Assembly (NCBI GenBank): GCA_945787105.1
Contig: CALZGZ010000351.1
Span: forward strand, 1-36,592
Origin: an uncultured Gammaproteobacteria bacterium
GTDB taxonomy: Bacteria; Pseudomonadota; Gammaproteobacteria; Arenicellales; JAANXG01
Direction: 5' to 3'
Length of the DNA: 36,592 nucleotides
How positions within the stretch are numbered: position 1 is the first letter of the stretch; every line of letters starts with the position of its first letter. Positions 9,324 to 19,591 of this stretch are shown here, one piece after another. A program made the position numbers and the translations under genes. The notes under the pieces are model-generated. The model had not been told where the DNA came from. It was given only the letters and a program-made list of their open reading frames with translations, and did not search any database.

Positions 9324-11009
9324 TCAGGGAGGTCTGTTCAACAACACTGCCCCCCATCCTTCTCCTCTTGGATCACTCGCCGCCTGCAACTGCCCTTCGT
9401 TTTTGAGCCATATTACTGCCTGCATGTTTCCGTAGGACGATTCGCGCGGCTTGAGTTGATGTCCCTTGAGTTTGAGGCCAACCAGCGCCGTCTGCTCAAT
9501 TGCGTCAGGCTCAAAAACGATCTGATCAGGGATGTACTGATGGTGAAATCGAGGTAGATTCACCAACTTCTCTGCTTCGAGAGATCCTTCCGCGAAAGCC
9601 AAACCTGCCAATAACACCATCGATATGATACGGCTGCCGCCCGGGGTTCCCAACACCGCTAGCGCATCATCGGTTTCAAGGAATGTCGGTGACATACTTG
9701 ATAGTGGACGCTTGCCGGGGGCGATGGCATTCGCTTCTCCGCCGATCAGGCCATACACATTGGCAACCCCAGGCTTGGCCACAAAATCATCCATTTCGTT
9801 GTTTAACAATACGCCGGTAGCCGCGACCATGAAGCCGGAGCCAAAGGCATAGTTGATGCTTAAGGTGGCCGCGACACGGTTTCCCTCGTTATCCAAGATC
9901 GAAAAGTGTGTGGTATCCCGCCCCTCGCCGCGGTCTACTCCCAAGGCTTGGCTCGGCGTGGCATACGCATTGATGTCACCGATGAGCTTGTTGGCGTAGT
10001 CTTTTGAGGTCAACCTGCTGGTTTCGATAGAAACGAAATCCGGATCGCCGAGATATACCGCGCGGTCGCGATAGGCACGGCGCATGCTTTCGACAATTCG
10101 ATGAATGCGTTCAACCTGGGTAAGGTGACCCAGATCCCACCTCTCCAGCATGTTGAGCATCGCAACCAGCACAATACCACCCGCTGAAGGCGGCGCGGCC
10201 GACGTTATCTCAACGTCTTGATAAGTACCCCGAATTGGTTCACGCGCCACCACCGCATAGCTGGATAGATCTGCTGCCACCCATATGCCACCTTGCGTCG
10301 AGACGTTGTCGACCAGATGCTTGGCAACTTGTCCGGCATAAAAACCGGCATGACCCTGCTGAGCCATGAGCGTCAAAGTCGACGCCAAGTCCGGCTGTTT
10401 GATGAGGTCGCCGATACGTGGCACTTCGCCGTTGACCAAGAACACCTGCTTAGCGACCCGGTTGAACACCGACATCCGCAGTTTGACGAGGCGTTGGTAA
10501 CGGCTAGTGACGGGAAAACCATCGCGTGCAAAACGAATTGCGGGTGCCAAAGTGCGCGACAACGGCAGGCGACCGTAGCGCTCCGCGATATGCACGATCG
10601 CCGCCGGCTCCCCCGGAATCGCCGCCGCTAGCGGTCCGTCCAAGGACGCCCGCGGGCGGACATGTCCCTCAGCATCCAAGTACATGTCACGATGGGCACG
10701 CTGCGGGGCGCGCTCGCGGCCGTCTACCATGACTTGGCGCCCGTCGTCGGCGTGGTGCAACAACCAGAATCCGCCCCCACCGAGCCCGGAACCCATGGGT
10801 TCGACAACCGCTAACGCCGCTGACACCGCCACCGCGGCATCAAACGCATTGCCCCCGGCGCGCGCGATCTCCGCACCAGCATCGGTGGCGAGAGGGTGGG
10901 CGGAGGCGATCGCCCAGCCGGGAGGCTTGAGATGCTGCTCCGTCGCCGCTGCCTGGCCAACGACTAGAAGCAGAACCACAAACACAACACTAACGAAGCG
11001 CGGTCTCAT
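9324..11009 (-). CDS. ggt: Gamma-glutamyltranspeptidase
   Basis: HPLATDAGAEIARAGGNAFDAAVAVSAALAVVEPMGSGLGGGGF; catalytic-region DTTHFSILDNEGNRVAATLSINYAFGSGFM; PLSSMSPTF; GTPGGSRI. Signal peptide favours Met at 11009 (ORF open to 11027). Confidence 0.96.
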   Translation of the reverse strand: MRPRFVSVVFVVLLLVVGQAAATEQHLKPPGWAIASAHPLATDAGAEIARAGGNAFDAAVAVSAALAVVEPMGSGLGGGGFWLLHHADDGRQVMVDGRERAPQRAHRDMYLDAEGHVRPRASLDGPLAAAIPGEPAAIVHIAERYGRLPLSRTLAPAIRFARDGFPVTSRYQRLVKLRMSVFNRVAKQVFLVNGEVPRIGDLIKQPDLASTLTLMAQQGHAGFYAGQVAKHLVDNVSTQGGIWVAADLSSYAVVAREPIRGTYQDVEITSAAPPSAGGIVLVAMLNMLERWDLGHLTQVERIHRIVESMRRAYRDRAVYLGDPDFVSIETSRLTSKDYANKLIGDINAYATPSQALGVDRGEGRDTTHFSILDNEGNRVAATLSINYAFGSGFMVAATGVLLNNEMDDFVAKPGVANVYGLIGGEANAIAPGKRPLSSMSPTFLETDDALAVLGTPGGSRIISMVLLAGLAFAEGSLEAEKLVNLPRFHHQYIPDQIVFEPDAIEQTALVGLKLKGHQLKPRESSYGNMQAVIWLKNEGQLQAASDPRGEGWGAVLLNRPP

Positions 11010-11034
11010 GTCACGGAGCGCTAGCACCCATTAC

Positions 11035-11836
<802 letters not shown>

Positions 11837-11876
11837 CTACTTGTTGCACCGAAGCGCCGTCAACGTTGGTCGTGAC

Positions 11877-12452
11877 TCATGGCCTCCGGTAGAGGCGGTA
11901 ATCCACCTGCCCCGCCCGTTTGGAGCGGAGACGCTGCCAGTGTCCGGGCGCCATCACCGAGGGATCTTTGACGCACCGTTCGGTGTAGATCAATGCTTGG
12001 GAAACTAACCATGCCCGTTCATCGAGTATTTGGCACACTCGTCCGAGTAGCTGCGAACCGTAGGGAGGGTCGATAAACGCGATATCTATGGGTGTTAGTC
12101 GCGAGTGTGTCAGAAATTCGATCGCATCGGCATGTACGATCTCGAGGCTCCCGGCACCGAGGACCGCCGCGTTGTGTCGAATTGCAGCGACCGCGGACTT
12201 ATCGTGCTCGACACATATGACCGACTTTGCACCGCGAGATAGCGCCTCGAAGCCCAAAATACCGGTACCGGCGAACAAGTCGAGACAAAGCGAACCGGCG
12301 ATCTCGGCCTGCAACCAGTTGAACACGGTTTCTCGCACGCGATCAGGGGTAGGTCGAACAGCCACTAGCTCAGGAAAATGAATTCGTCGCCCGCGCCAAC
12401 AGCCGGCGATGATGCGCACCCGATTGGGCAATGCGTTAACCGCTCTTACCAC
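11877..12452 (-). CDS. rsmD: 16S rRNA (guanine966-N2)-methyltransferase (start approximate)
   Basis: RIIAGCWRGRRIHFPEL..VRPTPDRVRETVFNWL...LDLFAGTGILGFEALSRGAKSVICVEHD...IDIAFIDPPYGSQLL. The longer ORF upstream (to 12584) overlaps the M16 gene and is unlikely to be coding. Confidence 0.93.
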   Translation of the reverse strand: MVRAVNALPNRVRIIAGCWRGRRIHFPELVAVRPTPDRVRETVFNWLQAEIAGSLCLDLFAGTGILGFEALSRGAKSVICVEHDKSAVAAIRHNAAVLGAGSLEIVHADAIEFLTHSRLTPIDIAFIDPPYGSQLLGRVCQILDERAWLVSQALIYTERCVKDPSVMAPGHWQRLRSKRAGQVDYRLYRRP

Positions 12453-13743
12453 CCACGATGACACGGACGAGTCGCGCCGGGTCGACTCGACGGCGAAATG
12501 CGTTCGCGACATCATCGCTGTGCACGGCCTGGATCTTCGCTGCATACTCCTGCAGATAATTGAGAGGCAAGTTGTAGAAACCAATTTGCATCAGATTATT
12601 CGCAATCTTCTTGTTGCTATCGAGACGCAAGGGAAAGCCGCCGGTAATATTTCTCTTCGCGGCCTCGAGCTCTTCTTCAGTCGGTCCTTGTTCGACAAAA
12701 CGAGTTAAAGTCTCCTTGGCTATCTTTACCGCTATCTGACGCTGATCGTTTCGCGTCTGTAAGCCGATAGCAAACGGACCGCGGTCGCGCATTGGGAGAA
12801 AGTAACTGTATGCGCTGTAGGCGAGTCCACGCTTTTCACGTATCTCTACTGCGAGCCGCGAGATCAGACCGCTGCCACCAAGAATGTGATTACCGATATA
12901 GAGCGGAAAGTAGTCTGAGTCCCCTTGCGAAATACCCGGTTGTCCCATAAGCAGGTGACTTTGCTGCGAGGGAAAATCGATCACCATTTCGCGAGCATCA
13001 GTAAGCTCGGGGACACTGGATATCCGCAGCGCGGCCCGACCTCGTGGTAAGAGATCAACCAGTTGTTGCGAAATGTGCTCTGCTTGTTGACGACTCAGGT
13101 CACCGACCATCGCCACGACACTATTGGTGCCAACAAAATATTCCTGGTGAAAATCGATTAGGTCTTGCCGACCAATAGCCCTGATTCCATCTTCTTCACC
13201 AATTGGTGGTTTGGAGTACGGATGGCCAGCGAACAAATTCTTGTAGAAAGCGCGTTTGACCAACGCGCGAGGTGATTGCTTTTCGCGTTCCAGGTCCACC
13301 AACAATCTTTCGCGCTCGCGATCCAACGCAGCGCTGGGAAACTGCGGGCGCGCAAGCACATCGGCAAGAATACCAACCGCAGTGGCGAGAACATTCGGTT
13401 CGGTAAGCGTGCGCAACTCAAACACCGACATGTCACGGCCATTCCTGCTTTGAAACTGGGCACCAATGGATTCCATACCTTCGGATACTTGCTCTCCAGA
13501 CCGCTCCCCCGCTCCTTCTTCCATCATAATATTGGTTAGATGGGCCAATCCCAATTTACCGTCGGGGTCCCGAGCACTGCCGGCATCAAATGATAAAGAT
13601 ATCGACACCATCGGTAATTCATGGGTCCCAACAAAATAGACGCGGGCGCCATTTTTGGTGAGCCAGTGTTGGATCTCCGGCACCGCTAAGGAACCGGTAC
13701 TGAAGCATAGGCCGAACAACAGCAAGCTAAGCCTGGATAACAC
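12436..13743 (-). CDS. M16-family zinc protease-like protein (non-catalytic partner type)
   Basis: Signal-like MLSRLSLLLFGLCFSTGSLA; M16 fold (LTKNGARVYFVGTHELPMVSISLSFDAGSARDPDGKLGLAHLTNIMMEEGA) but no HxxEH motif. Confidence 0.9.
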   Translation of the reverse strand: MLSRLSLLLFGLCFSTGSLAVPEIQHWLTKNGARVYFVGTHELPMVSISLSFDAGSARDPDGKLGLAHLTNIMMEEGAGERSGEQVSEGMESIGAQFQSRNGRDMSVFELRTLTEPNVLATAVGILADVLARPQFPSAALDRERERLLVDLEREKQSPRALVKRAFYKNLFAGHPYSKPPIGEEDGIRAIGRQDLIDFHQEYFVGTNSVVAMVGDLSRQQAEHISQQLVDLLPRGRAALRISSVPELTDAREMVIDFPSQQSHLLMGQPGISQGDSDYFPLYIGNHILGGSGLISRLAVEIREKRGLAYSAYSYFLPMRDRGPFAIGLQTRNDQRQIAVKIAKETLTRFVEQGPTEEELEAAKRNITGGFPLRLDSNKKIANNLMQIGFYNLPLNYLQEYAAKIQAVHSDDVANAFRRRVDPARLVRVIVGGKSG

Positions 13744-13746
13744 GTG

Positions 13747-15117
13747 TCAACCGCCCTGGTTGTCGAGCGGTTGTGGCGCGAGCACTGCAACCGTCATGTT
13801 GGTGGGTTTGAGATACTTGCGGGCCACCGTCCGCACTTGCTCCGCGGTGACTGCGCGCAGCCGATCCACCACCTGTGACTCCAACCGCCAATTCAGACCG
13901 ACGGTTTCAAGCTCCCCGAGTTTCATTGCCTGGTAAAACGCCGAGTCCCGCCCAAAAATGTTGCTGGCGACGATTTGCGCCTTGACCTTGTTCAACTCCT
14001 GTTGCGATACGAGCTCCGATTTCAGGCGCTCGATTTCGGCCTGTAACGCGGTCTCGAGTTCTTCAGTGGTCTTGCCATTGGCGGGGTTGCCATCGATCAC
14101 GAACAGCGTGGGCAATCGGGACACCGAATCGTAGCCCACACCCACGGAAGACGCGATGCGTTGCTCCCGCACCAAACGTGTTGGAAGTCGTGCGCTCTTG
14201 CCACCGTCCAGGATGTACGCCAGGATCTCCAACGCGTAAGGCTCCCAATCATCGGGTTTTTTGGCACTCATGGACGGCACATGAAAGCCGATCAGCAAAT
14301 AAGGCACCTTAGCGGGTAGTTTAACTTGGATTCTGCGCGGCTCATCTTGCGGTGGCTCCGGGATCTCGGCATTCGGCTCGAGGTCGCGTCGCGGCACGTT
14401 ACCGAAATACTTTTCCGCTAACCCAAAGACCGCATCAGGCTCCACATCACCTGCCACCACCACGGTTGCGTTATTGGGGGCATAAAATCGCCGATACCAG
14501 TGCTCTAGATCCGCTAACCGCATACTCTCCAGGTCCTGTGGCAACCCAATGATCGGATTGCGGTAATTGCTGACACGGAACGCCGTGGCCATGAATTTTT
14601 CGTAGACGAGAGCCTCGGGACGATCATCGGTCCGCAATCGACGTTCTTCTTTCACCACCTCGACTTCTTTCTTAAACTCGTCGACGTCTAATTTGAGATT
14701 CTGCATACGATCGGACTCGAGCTCAAAACTGATTGGCAGGCGAGATTTTTCAAGTCTTTGGAAATAAGCGGTATAGTCTCGGCCGGTAAATGCGTTTTCT
14801 CGTCCACCGTTAGCGGCGATTACTCGGGAGAATTCGTTAGGCCCCAGCTGGTCGGTTCCCTTAAACATCATATGTTCTAACACGTGAGAGACCCCGGTAA
14901 GTCCAAGTGGTTCGTAACTACCGCCCACTTTGTACCAGACCTGCGAAACTACAATTGGCGCTCTTTGATCCACCTTGACGATAACCTTGATCCCGTTTTC
15001 AAGAATTGTTTCATGGACTTGCTCTGAATCGCGGGGTTGCTTGGGCATTAATCCACAACCACCGACAATCGTAGCGGTCAAGACCAGTGTTACCAGCCGA
15101 GAAAGGGCAATGTGCAT
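13747..15117 (-). CDS. M16-family zinc protease, catalytic (lipoprotein signal)
   Basis: HxxEH motif in GLTGVSHVLEHMMFKGT; lipobox-like LTATIVGGCGL; tandem with the second M16 gene. Confidence 0.93.
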   Translation of the reverse strand: MHIALSRLVTLVLTATIVGGCGLMPKQPRDSEQVHETILENGIKVIVKVDQRAPIVVSQVWYKVGGSYEPLGLTGVSHVLEHMMFKGTDQLGPNEFSRVIAANGGRENAFTGRDYTAYFQRLEKSRLPISFELESDRMQNLKLDVDEFKKEVEVVKEERRLRTDDRPEALVYEKFMATAFRVSNYRNPIIGLPQDLESMRLADLEHWYRRFYAPNNATVVVAGDVEPDAVFGLAEKYFGNVPRRDLEPNAEIPEPPQDEPRRIQVKLPAKVPYLLIGFHVPSMSAKKPDDWEPYALEILAYILDGGKSARLPTRLVREQRIASSVGVGYDSVSRLPTLFVIDGNPANGKTTEELETALQAEIERLKSELVSQQELNKVKAQIVASNIFGRDSAFYQAMKLGELETVGLNWRLESQVVDRLRAVTAEQVRTVARKYLKPTNMTVAVLAPQPLDNQGG

Positions 15118-15262
15118 ACGTATTCAATCTCCAAAATCTTTACGGTGTGCGGGTTGAGTCCGAGTTACTGTTAACAGAGGGTAACGAAACCTCATACGCT
15201 CCCGTATTTCCACGGGCATGATACGATATGATGGTGTTGAAGTTTGCAAGTATCAACCTTAC

Positions 15263-16252
15263 ATGCCATCGCTATTCCGTAACATCAAGAAGACCGGGAA
15301 TAAACCAAAGAGTTCCAGCTCTGGGTCAAATAACCTACGCGACCGTTTATCGAAGACGCGCAACGCCCTGGCTCGCGGATTATCAGGACTGTTTCGAAGT
15401 TCAGTAAATCTAGATTCGAGCTTGCTCGAAGATCTGGAAGACCTATTAATCAGCGCGGACCTCGGCGCAGGTCCCAGCGCAAAGATCATTGACCATGTGC
15501 GCGATGTCGCCGAGCGACGTAATCTGAACAGCCCAAGCGACCTGGTATCCGCCATCCGCGATGAGATGGAGGTAATCCTGGAACCTTGCAGCAAGTCGCC
15601 GTCCATCGATGCGCGCCCATATGTAATGTTAGTCGTAGGCGTGAATGGGGTTGGTAAGACCACCACTATCGCCAAGATCACCAACTGGTTATTGAAGCAA
15701 GATCTATCGGTAATGTTAGCCGCTGCTGACACCTATCGAGCTGCTGCAGTGGAACAGCTCACCCGCTGGGGAGAGCGATTGCATGTTCCGGTGATATCTC
15801 AGGGCCAAGGCGCAGACGCCGCGGCGGTGGCTCATGACGCCCTGGTCTCTGCCCAGGCCAGATCGATAGAGGTGTTGATTATCGACACCGCCGGAAGACA
15901 GCATACCCAGAGCGATTTGATGAATCAGTTAATAAAGATAAAGCGAGTATTGAACAAACTTGACTCCAGCGCACCGCACGAGGTTGTACAAATTCTGGAT
16001 GCCGGCACCGGGCAAAACGCGTTGTCTCAACTTCAACATTTCAATCAAGCAGTGCATGTGAATAGCCTTTGTCTTACCAAGCTGGATGGAACCGCCAAGG
16101 GGGGTATACTGTTGGCGATTGCTGATAAGTTTGCACTCCCGGTGCGATTTATTGGTGTAGGCGAGGGATCGGATGATCTGCGGCCATTTAACGTGGCCCA
16201 GTTCATCGATGCCCTGTTGCCGGACCCGGAATCGCTTGACCGACCCAATTAG
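15263..16252 (+). CDS. ftsY: Signal recognition particle receptor FtsY
   Basis: VVGVNGVGKTTTIAKITNWLL, AADTYRAAAVEQL, LIIDTAGRQHTQSDLM, LTKLDGTAKGGILLAI, GVGEGSDDLRPF. Confidence 0.97.
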   Translation: MPSLFRNIKKTGNKPKSSSSGSNNLRDRLSKTRNALARGLSGLFRSSVNLDSSLLEDLEDLLISADLGAGPSAKIIDHVRDVAERRNLNSPSDLVSAIRDEMEVILEPCSKSPSIDARPYVMLVVGVNGVGKTTTIAKITNWLLKQDLSVMLAAADTYRAAAVEQLTRWGERLHVPVISQGQGADAAAVAHDALVSAQARSIEVLIIDTAGRQHTQSDLMNQLIKIKRVLNKLDSSAPHEVVQILDAGTGQNALSQLQHFNQAVHVNSLCLTKLDGTAKGGILLAIADKFALPVRFIGVGEGSDDLRPFNVAQFIDALLPDPESLDRPN

Positions 16253-16273
16253 CCCGTATATTGCACCAAGGCA
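16249..16273. repeat. Solitary copy of the repeat-family terminus in the ftsY-ftsE junction
   Basis: TTAGCCCGTATATTGCACCAAGGCA matches the right terminus of the 24.7-kb element read on the opposite strand (TTAACCCGCATATTGCACCAAGGCA) at 23 of 25 positions by eye. Confidence 0.75.
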
Positions 16274-16278
16274 GCGAG

Positions 16279-16950
16279 ATGATTCGCTTCAGCCAAGTCT
16301 CCAAACGCTACCCCAACGGATATGAAGCGTTGAAGCGAATCAGCTTCACGCTCGAAAGGGAAAAGATGGCGTTTCTGGTGGGGCATTCTGGTGCCGGGAA
16401 AAGCACCCTGCTAAAACTCATAACCCTGGTGGAACGCAGCACCCACGGACAGATCGTGGTCAACAGTAAAAACCTGGTTAAATTGCCGCGCCGACAGATT
16501 CCTTATTTCCGCCGTGAGGTCGGTGTTATCTTTCAAGATCACAAGTTGCTGCATGACCGCACCATATTTGACAATGTCGCGTTACCGCTGGTGGTGTCGG
16601 GCGTCGGTCATCGAGAAACAGGCCGACGAGTGCGCGCGGCGCTGGACAAAGTCGGCCTTTTGGGCAAGGAACGGCTGTTTCCCGTCACCTTGTCAGGCGG
16701 CGAGCAACAACGGGTGGGCATCGCCCGGGCGGTGGTGAATCGCCCGCCGCTATTACTTGCGGACGAGCCGACGGGAAATCTGGATGCACAGCTTTCCGAT
16801 GAGATCATGGATTTGTTCTATCAGTTCAATCAGTACGGCGTTACCGTAATCATCGCCACTCACGAACGCCGTCATATCCAAAGGTTGAACAAGCCGGTGC
16901 TGGAGTTAAAAGATGGTCGACTGGTTAGCGATGGAGCACCCCACGGATGA
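16279..16950 (+). CDS. ftsE: Cell division ABC ATPase FtsE
   Basis: [23 protein letters not shown]...[14 protein letters not shown]...[33 protein letters not shown]. The called start at TTG 16261 is upstream of the probable ATG. Confidence 0.97.
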   Translation: MIRFSQVSKRYPNGYEALKRISFTLEREKMAFLVGHSGAGKSTLLKLITLVERSTHGQIVVNSKNLVKLPRRQIPYFRREVGVIFQDHKLLHDRTIFDNVALPLVVSGVGHRETGRRVRAALDKVGLLGKERLFPVTLSGGEQQRVGIARAVVNRPPLLLADEPTGNLDAQLSDEIMDLFYQFNQYGVTVIIATHERRHIQRLNKPVLELKDGRLVSDGAPHG

Positions 16951-17861
16951 GGGCGTACTTACTCAGGCATGTCCAGGTGCTGTTAGCGAGCCTGGGGCAA
17001 TTGGCCCGAATGCCTGGCTCCACACTGATGTCAGTGGGTGTGATCGGAATCACACTTGCATTACCAGGGCTGCTGTACCTGCTGGTGGCCAATGCGGAAA
17101 GAGTAAGCAGTGAGTGGCACGGTGGAACCCAGGTTTCGCTGTTTCTTCGTGGCACTGTCGATAGCGGCCAAGCACAAACGCTGGCAGCGCAACTCGCGAA
17201 GCGAGCGGACGTCGATCGAGTACGGGTCGTCAGCTCGGAACAGGCGCTATCGGAATTCAAGGAATTGTCCGGATTTGGAGAAGCGCTGGATGCGCTACCG
17301 GCAAACCCGCTTCCAAGCCTGTTGGTGGTCATACCTGAACCCCAGTATGAGCAACCTGAAACGCTTCAAAGAATGGTCTTAGAGCTGCAGTCTCTGCCAG
17401 CCGTGGAGTTGGCGCAACTGGATATGGAGTGGGTACAGCGTTTGCATGTCATTTTGAAACTCACGCGTCGGGCGCTAATCGTGCTGTCGGTGCTGCTGGC
17501 ATTGGCGGTGCTACTGATCGTGTCCAACACCATCCGCCTGGCGATCGTCAATCGCCGGGCGGAAATCGAGATCATTCAGCTGATTGGCGGTACCGACCAG
17601 TTCATTCGCCGCCCGTTCCTGTATAGCGGCATGCTGCAAGGATTTCTTGGCGCCGGTGTGGCGATTATGCTGATTGCGTTGTGCCTGCATCTATTACGTC
17701 CCCCGATACAGGTGTTGGCAAATTTGTACGGCAGCGGGTTCCGCGTGGCCGGGCTCAGTGCGTTGGAATCATTGACCGTACTGGCCATTGGCATGGGCTT
17801 GGGGTGGCTGGCGTCACGCTGGTCGGCAGACCGCCATCTACGCCGCATGCAGCCCTCCTAG
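16947..17861 (+). CDS. ftsX: Cell division protein FtsX
   Basis: N-terminal TM, periplasmic loop, LVLLALAVLLIVSNTIRLAIVNRRAEIEIIQLIGGTDQFIRRPFLYSG; 4-nt overlap with ftsE. Confidence 0.96.
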   Translation: MRAYLLRHVQVLLASLGQLARMPGSTLMSVGVIGITLALPGLLYLLVANAERVSSEWHGGTQVSLFLRGTVDSGQAQTLAAQLAKRADVDRVRVVSSEQALSEFKELSGFGEALDALPANPLPSLLVVIPEPQYEQPETLQRMVLELQSLPAVELAQLDMEWVQRLHVILKLTRRALIVLSVLLALAVLLIVSNTIRLAIVNRRAEIEIIQLIGGTDQFIRRPFLYSGMLQGFLGAGVAIMLIALCLHLLRPPIQVLANLYGSGFRVAGLSALESLTVLAIGMGLGWLASRWSADRHLRRMQPS

Positions 17862-17901
17862 CAGCCCGAAAACCTATTAGATTCAGGAACTTTTAGCGCG
17901 A

Positions 17902-17928
17902 TTAGCACTCCAATTACCTGAGTGCTAA
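17902..17928. promoter_or_regulatory. CIRCE element (HrcA operator) upstream of rpoH
   Basis: TTAGCACTC-caattacct-GAGTGCTAA: exact match to the CIRCE consensus with a 9-nt spacer, ending 31 nt before the rpoH ATG. Confidence 0.93.
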
Positions 17929-17959
17929 AATCTATGTCAATGACAAAGCGGAGACCCGT

Positions 17960-18811
17960 ATGAGCCAAACCCTACCAATCCCGTTGGATATTACCAATCA
18001 AGGCCTAGCAAGTTATGTTCAGGCTGTGAACGCGGTACCCATGCTCAGTGATGAACGCGAGCACGAGTTGGCGGTGAGGTTTCGTACGCATGGCGACTTG
18101 GATGCGGCGCGGGAGCTCGTGATGTCACATCTGCGCTATGTAGTGCGCGTAGCACGGGGTTTTTCCGGGTATGGACTGCCTCTGGCGGACCTCGTCCAAG
18201 AGGGCAACATCGGCTTGATGAAGGCGGTCAAGAACTTTGACCCGGCGCGCAGGGTGCGCCTGGTATCTTTTGCGGTGCATTGGATACGCGCCGAAATCTA
18301 TGATTTTGTTCTGCGCAACTGGCGTATTGTGAAGGTCGCTACCACCAAGGCGCAACGAAAACTATTTTTTAATCTGCGTAAATCGAAGAATCACTTGGGG
18401 TGGTTGAAGCAGGATGAGGTAGAGGCACTCGCCGATCAATTGGACGTTCCGACGGACACCGTACAAGAGATGGAGTCACGAATGAGCAGTTCCGATGTAT
18501 CCTTCGATGGCTTTGACGCTGGTGACGAGGACGGCGCGATGATATCGCCGGCAGGGTATATACCGGATATGCGCTACAACCCTGAACGTCTGGCAAGCGC
18601 CGCCGATAGTGAGGCAGAGCGCCAGGAACAGCTCGATTCGTCACTAGACAAGCTGGATGAGCGCAGCCGCGTTATAATCCGGCGTCGCTGGCTGGAAGAT
18701 CCAAAATCGACACTCCATGAGCTCGCGGAGGAGTATGGCGTATCCGCGGAACGCATTCGACAGATCGAAAAACGCGCGCTGAATACAATGAAGGACCAGC
18801 TAACCGCATGA
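17960..18811 (+). CDS. rpoH: RNA polymerase heat-shock sigma factor (sigma-32)
   Basis: YVQAVNAVPMLSDEREHELAVRF, LVQEGNIGLMKAVKNFDPARRVRLVSFAVHWIRAEIYDFVLRNWRIVKVATTKAQRKLFFNLRKSK (RpoH box), ELAEEYGVSAERIRQIEKRAL; preceded by ftsYEX. Confidence 0.98.
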   Translation: MSQTLPIPLDITNQGLASYVQAVNAVPMLSDEREHELAVRFRTHGDLDAARELVMSHLRYVVRVARGFSGYGLPLADLVQEGNIGLMKAVKNFDPARRVRLVSFAVHWIRAEIYDFVLRNWRIVKVATTKAQRKLFFNLRKSKNHLGWLKQDEVEALADQLDVPTDTVQEMESRMSSSDVSFDGFDAGDEDGAMISPAGYIPDMRYNPERLASAADSEAERQEQLDSSLDKLDERSRVIIRRRWLEDPKSTLHELAEEYGVSAERIRQIEKRALNTMKDQLTA

Positions 18812-18875
18812 GACGCGGTTAAACCCTGTATTTCGCCAAGGCCGCGAAAACAAGAACTAGCTTTTTTGGCATGAT

Positions 18876-18904
18876 GCGTCAGCCGGTGCTTGGGGTGACG
18901 CTTT
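18876..18904 (+). terminator. Possible rpoH terminator hairpin
   Basis: GCGTCA-gccggtgcttgggg-TGACGC followed by TTT. A second short palindrome GCGCGT-GT-ACGCGC follows at 18907-18920. Confidence 0.4.
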
Positions 18905-19023
18905 GAGCGCGTGTACGCGCCTATCCCGGTGCGATATACGGTTCGACTCGGTGACCAGAATTATTGCCAGGGCCCTACCCAGGGCAGGCCGCGACACGGT
19001 CACAAAGCCGTGACGTCAGTCAT

Positions 19024-19473
19024 TCAGCTGGCGCGTAGCGACTCCTGATCCGTGATTCCTTGCTTGGATTGCGCCGGACGTGGTAGATCGGTGCGCGAGG
19101 TTTCACCGCGGGGGGCATCTCGCTGAATGGATCCATACTCCTCGGGCGTTACCACCAATTTAGCCATTGTCTCGCCTCGCGTCAGCGCCACGACGGTTTC
19201 GTAACCCTGACGGATCCGCGGCGAAAATGTTTCGTCGGTCGCCGATATGCTGTCAATTCTATCGAGTTGAAACGGTCGCCAGAACGTGCCGCGCCGAGCA
19301 CTCGACTGGTAACCCCGTACCTGATACGCCACCAGAGCGAGGATTCCGTCCGGTGTGCGGTACAACAAATGGGGTTCGATGACACGCGCATGTACCTGTC
19401 CGTTGTAGCGAATAAACAGACGATGGCGATTGTGTATAGACGAGGCTATGGTCCGTCGAATATCGGATAACAA
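19024..19473 (-). CDS. Stand-alone WYL-domain protein
   Basis: RLFIRYNGQVHARVIEPHLLYRTPDGILALVAYQVRGYQSSARRGTFWRPFQLDRIDSI resembles the WYL domain core. No N-terminal HTH. Confidence 0.7.
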   Translation of the reverse strand: MLSDIRRTIASSIHNRHRLFIRYNGQVHARVIEPHLLYRTPDGILALVAYQVRGYQSSARRGTFWRPFQLDRIDSISATDETFSPRIRQGYETVVALTRGETMAKLVVTPEEYGSIQRDAPRGETSRTDLPRPAQSKQGITDQESLRAS

Positions 19474-19591
19474 TGGAACATCCCCTGGGAAGCGTTAAAT
19501 ATCGTATTAAGAATATAGCGGCCCGACCTAGCGGTTGCGGCCTGTCCCGACAAACGGCGTCGCATACGGTGCCAACGGTCCGCTCGCCCAC

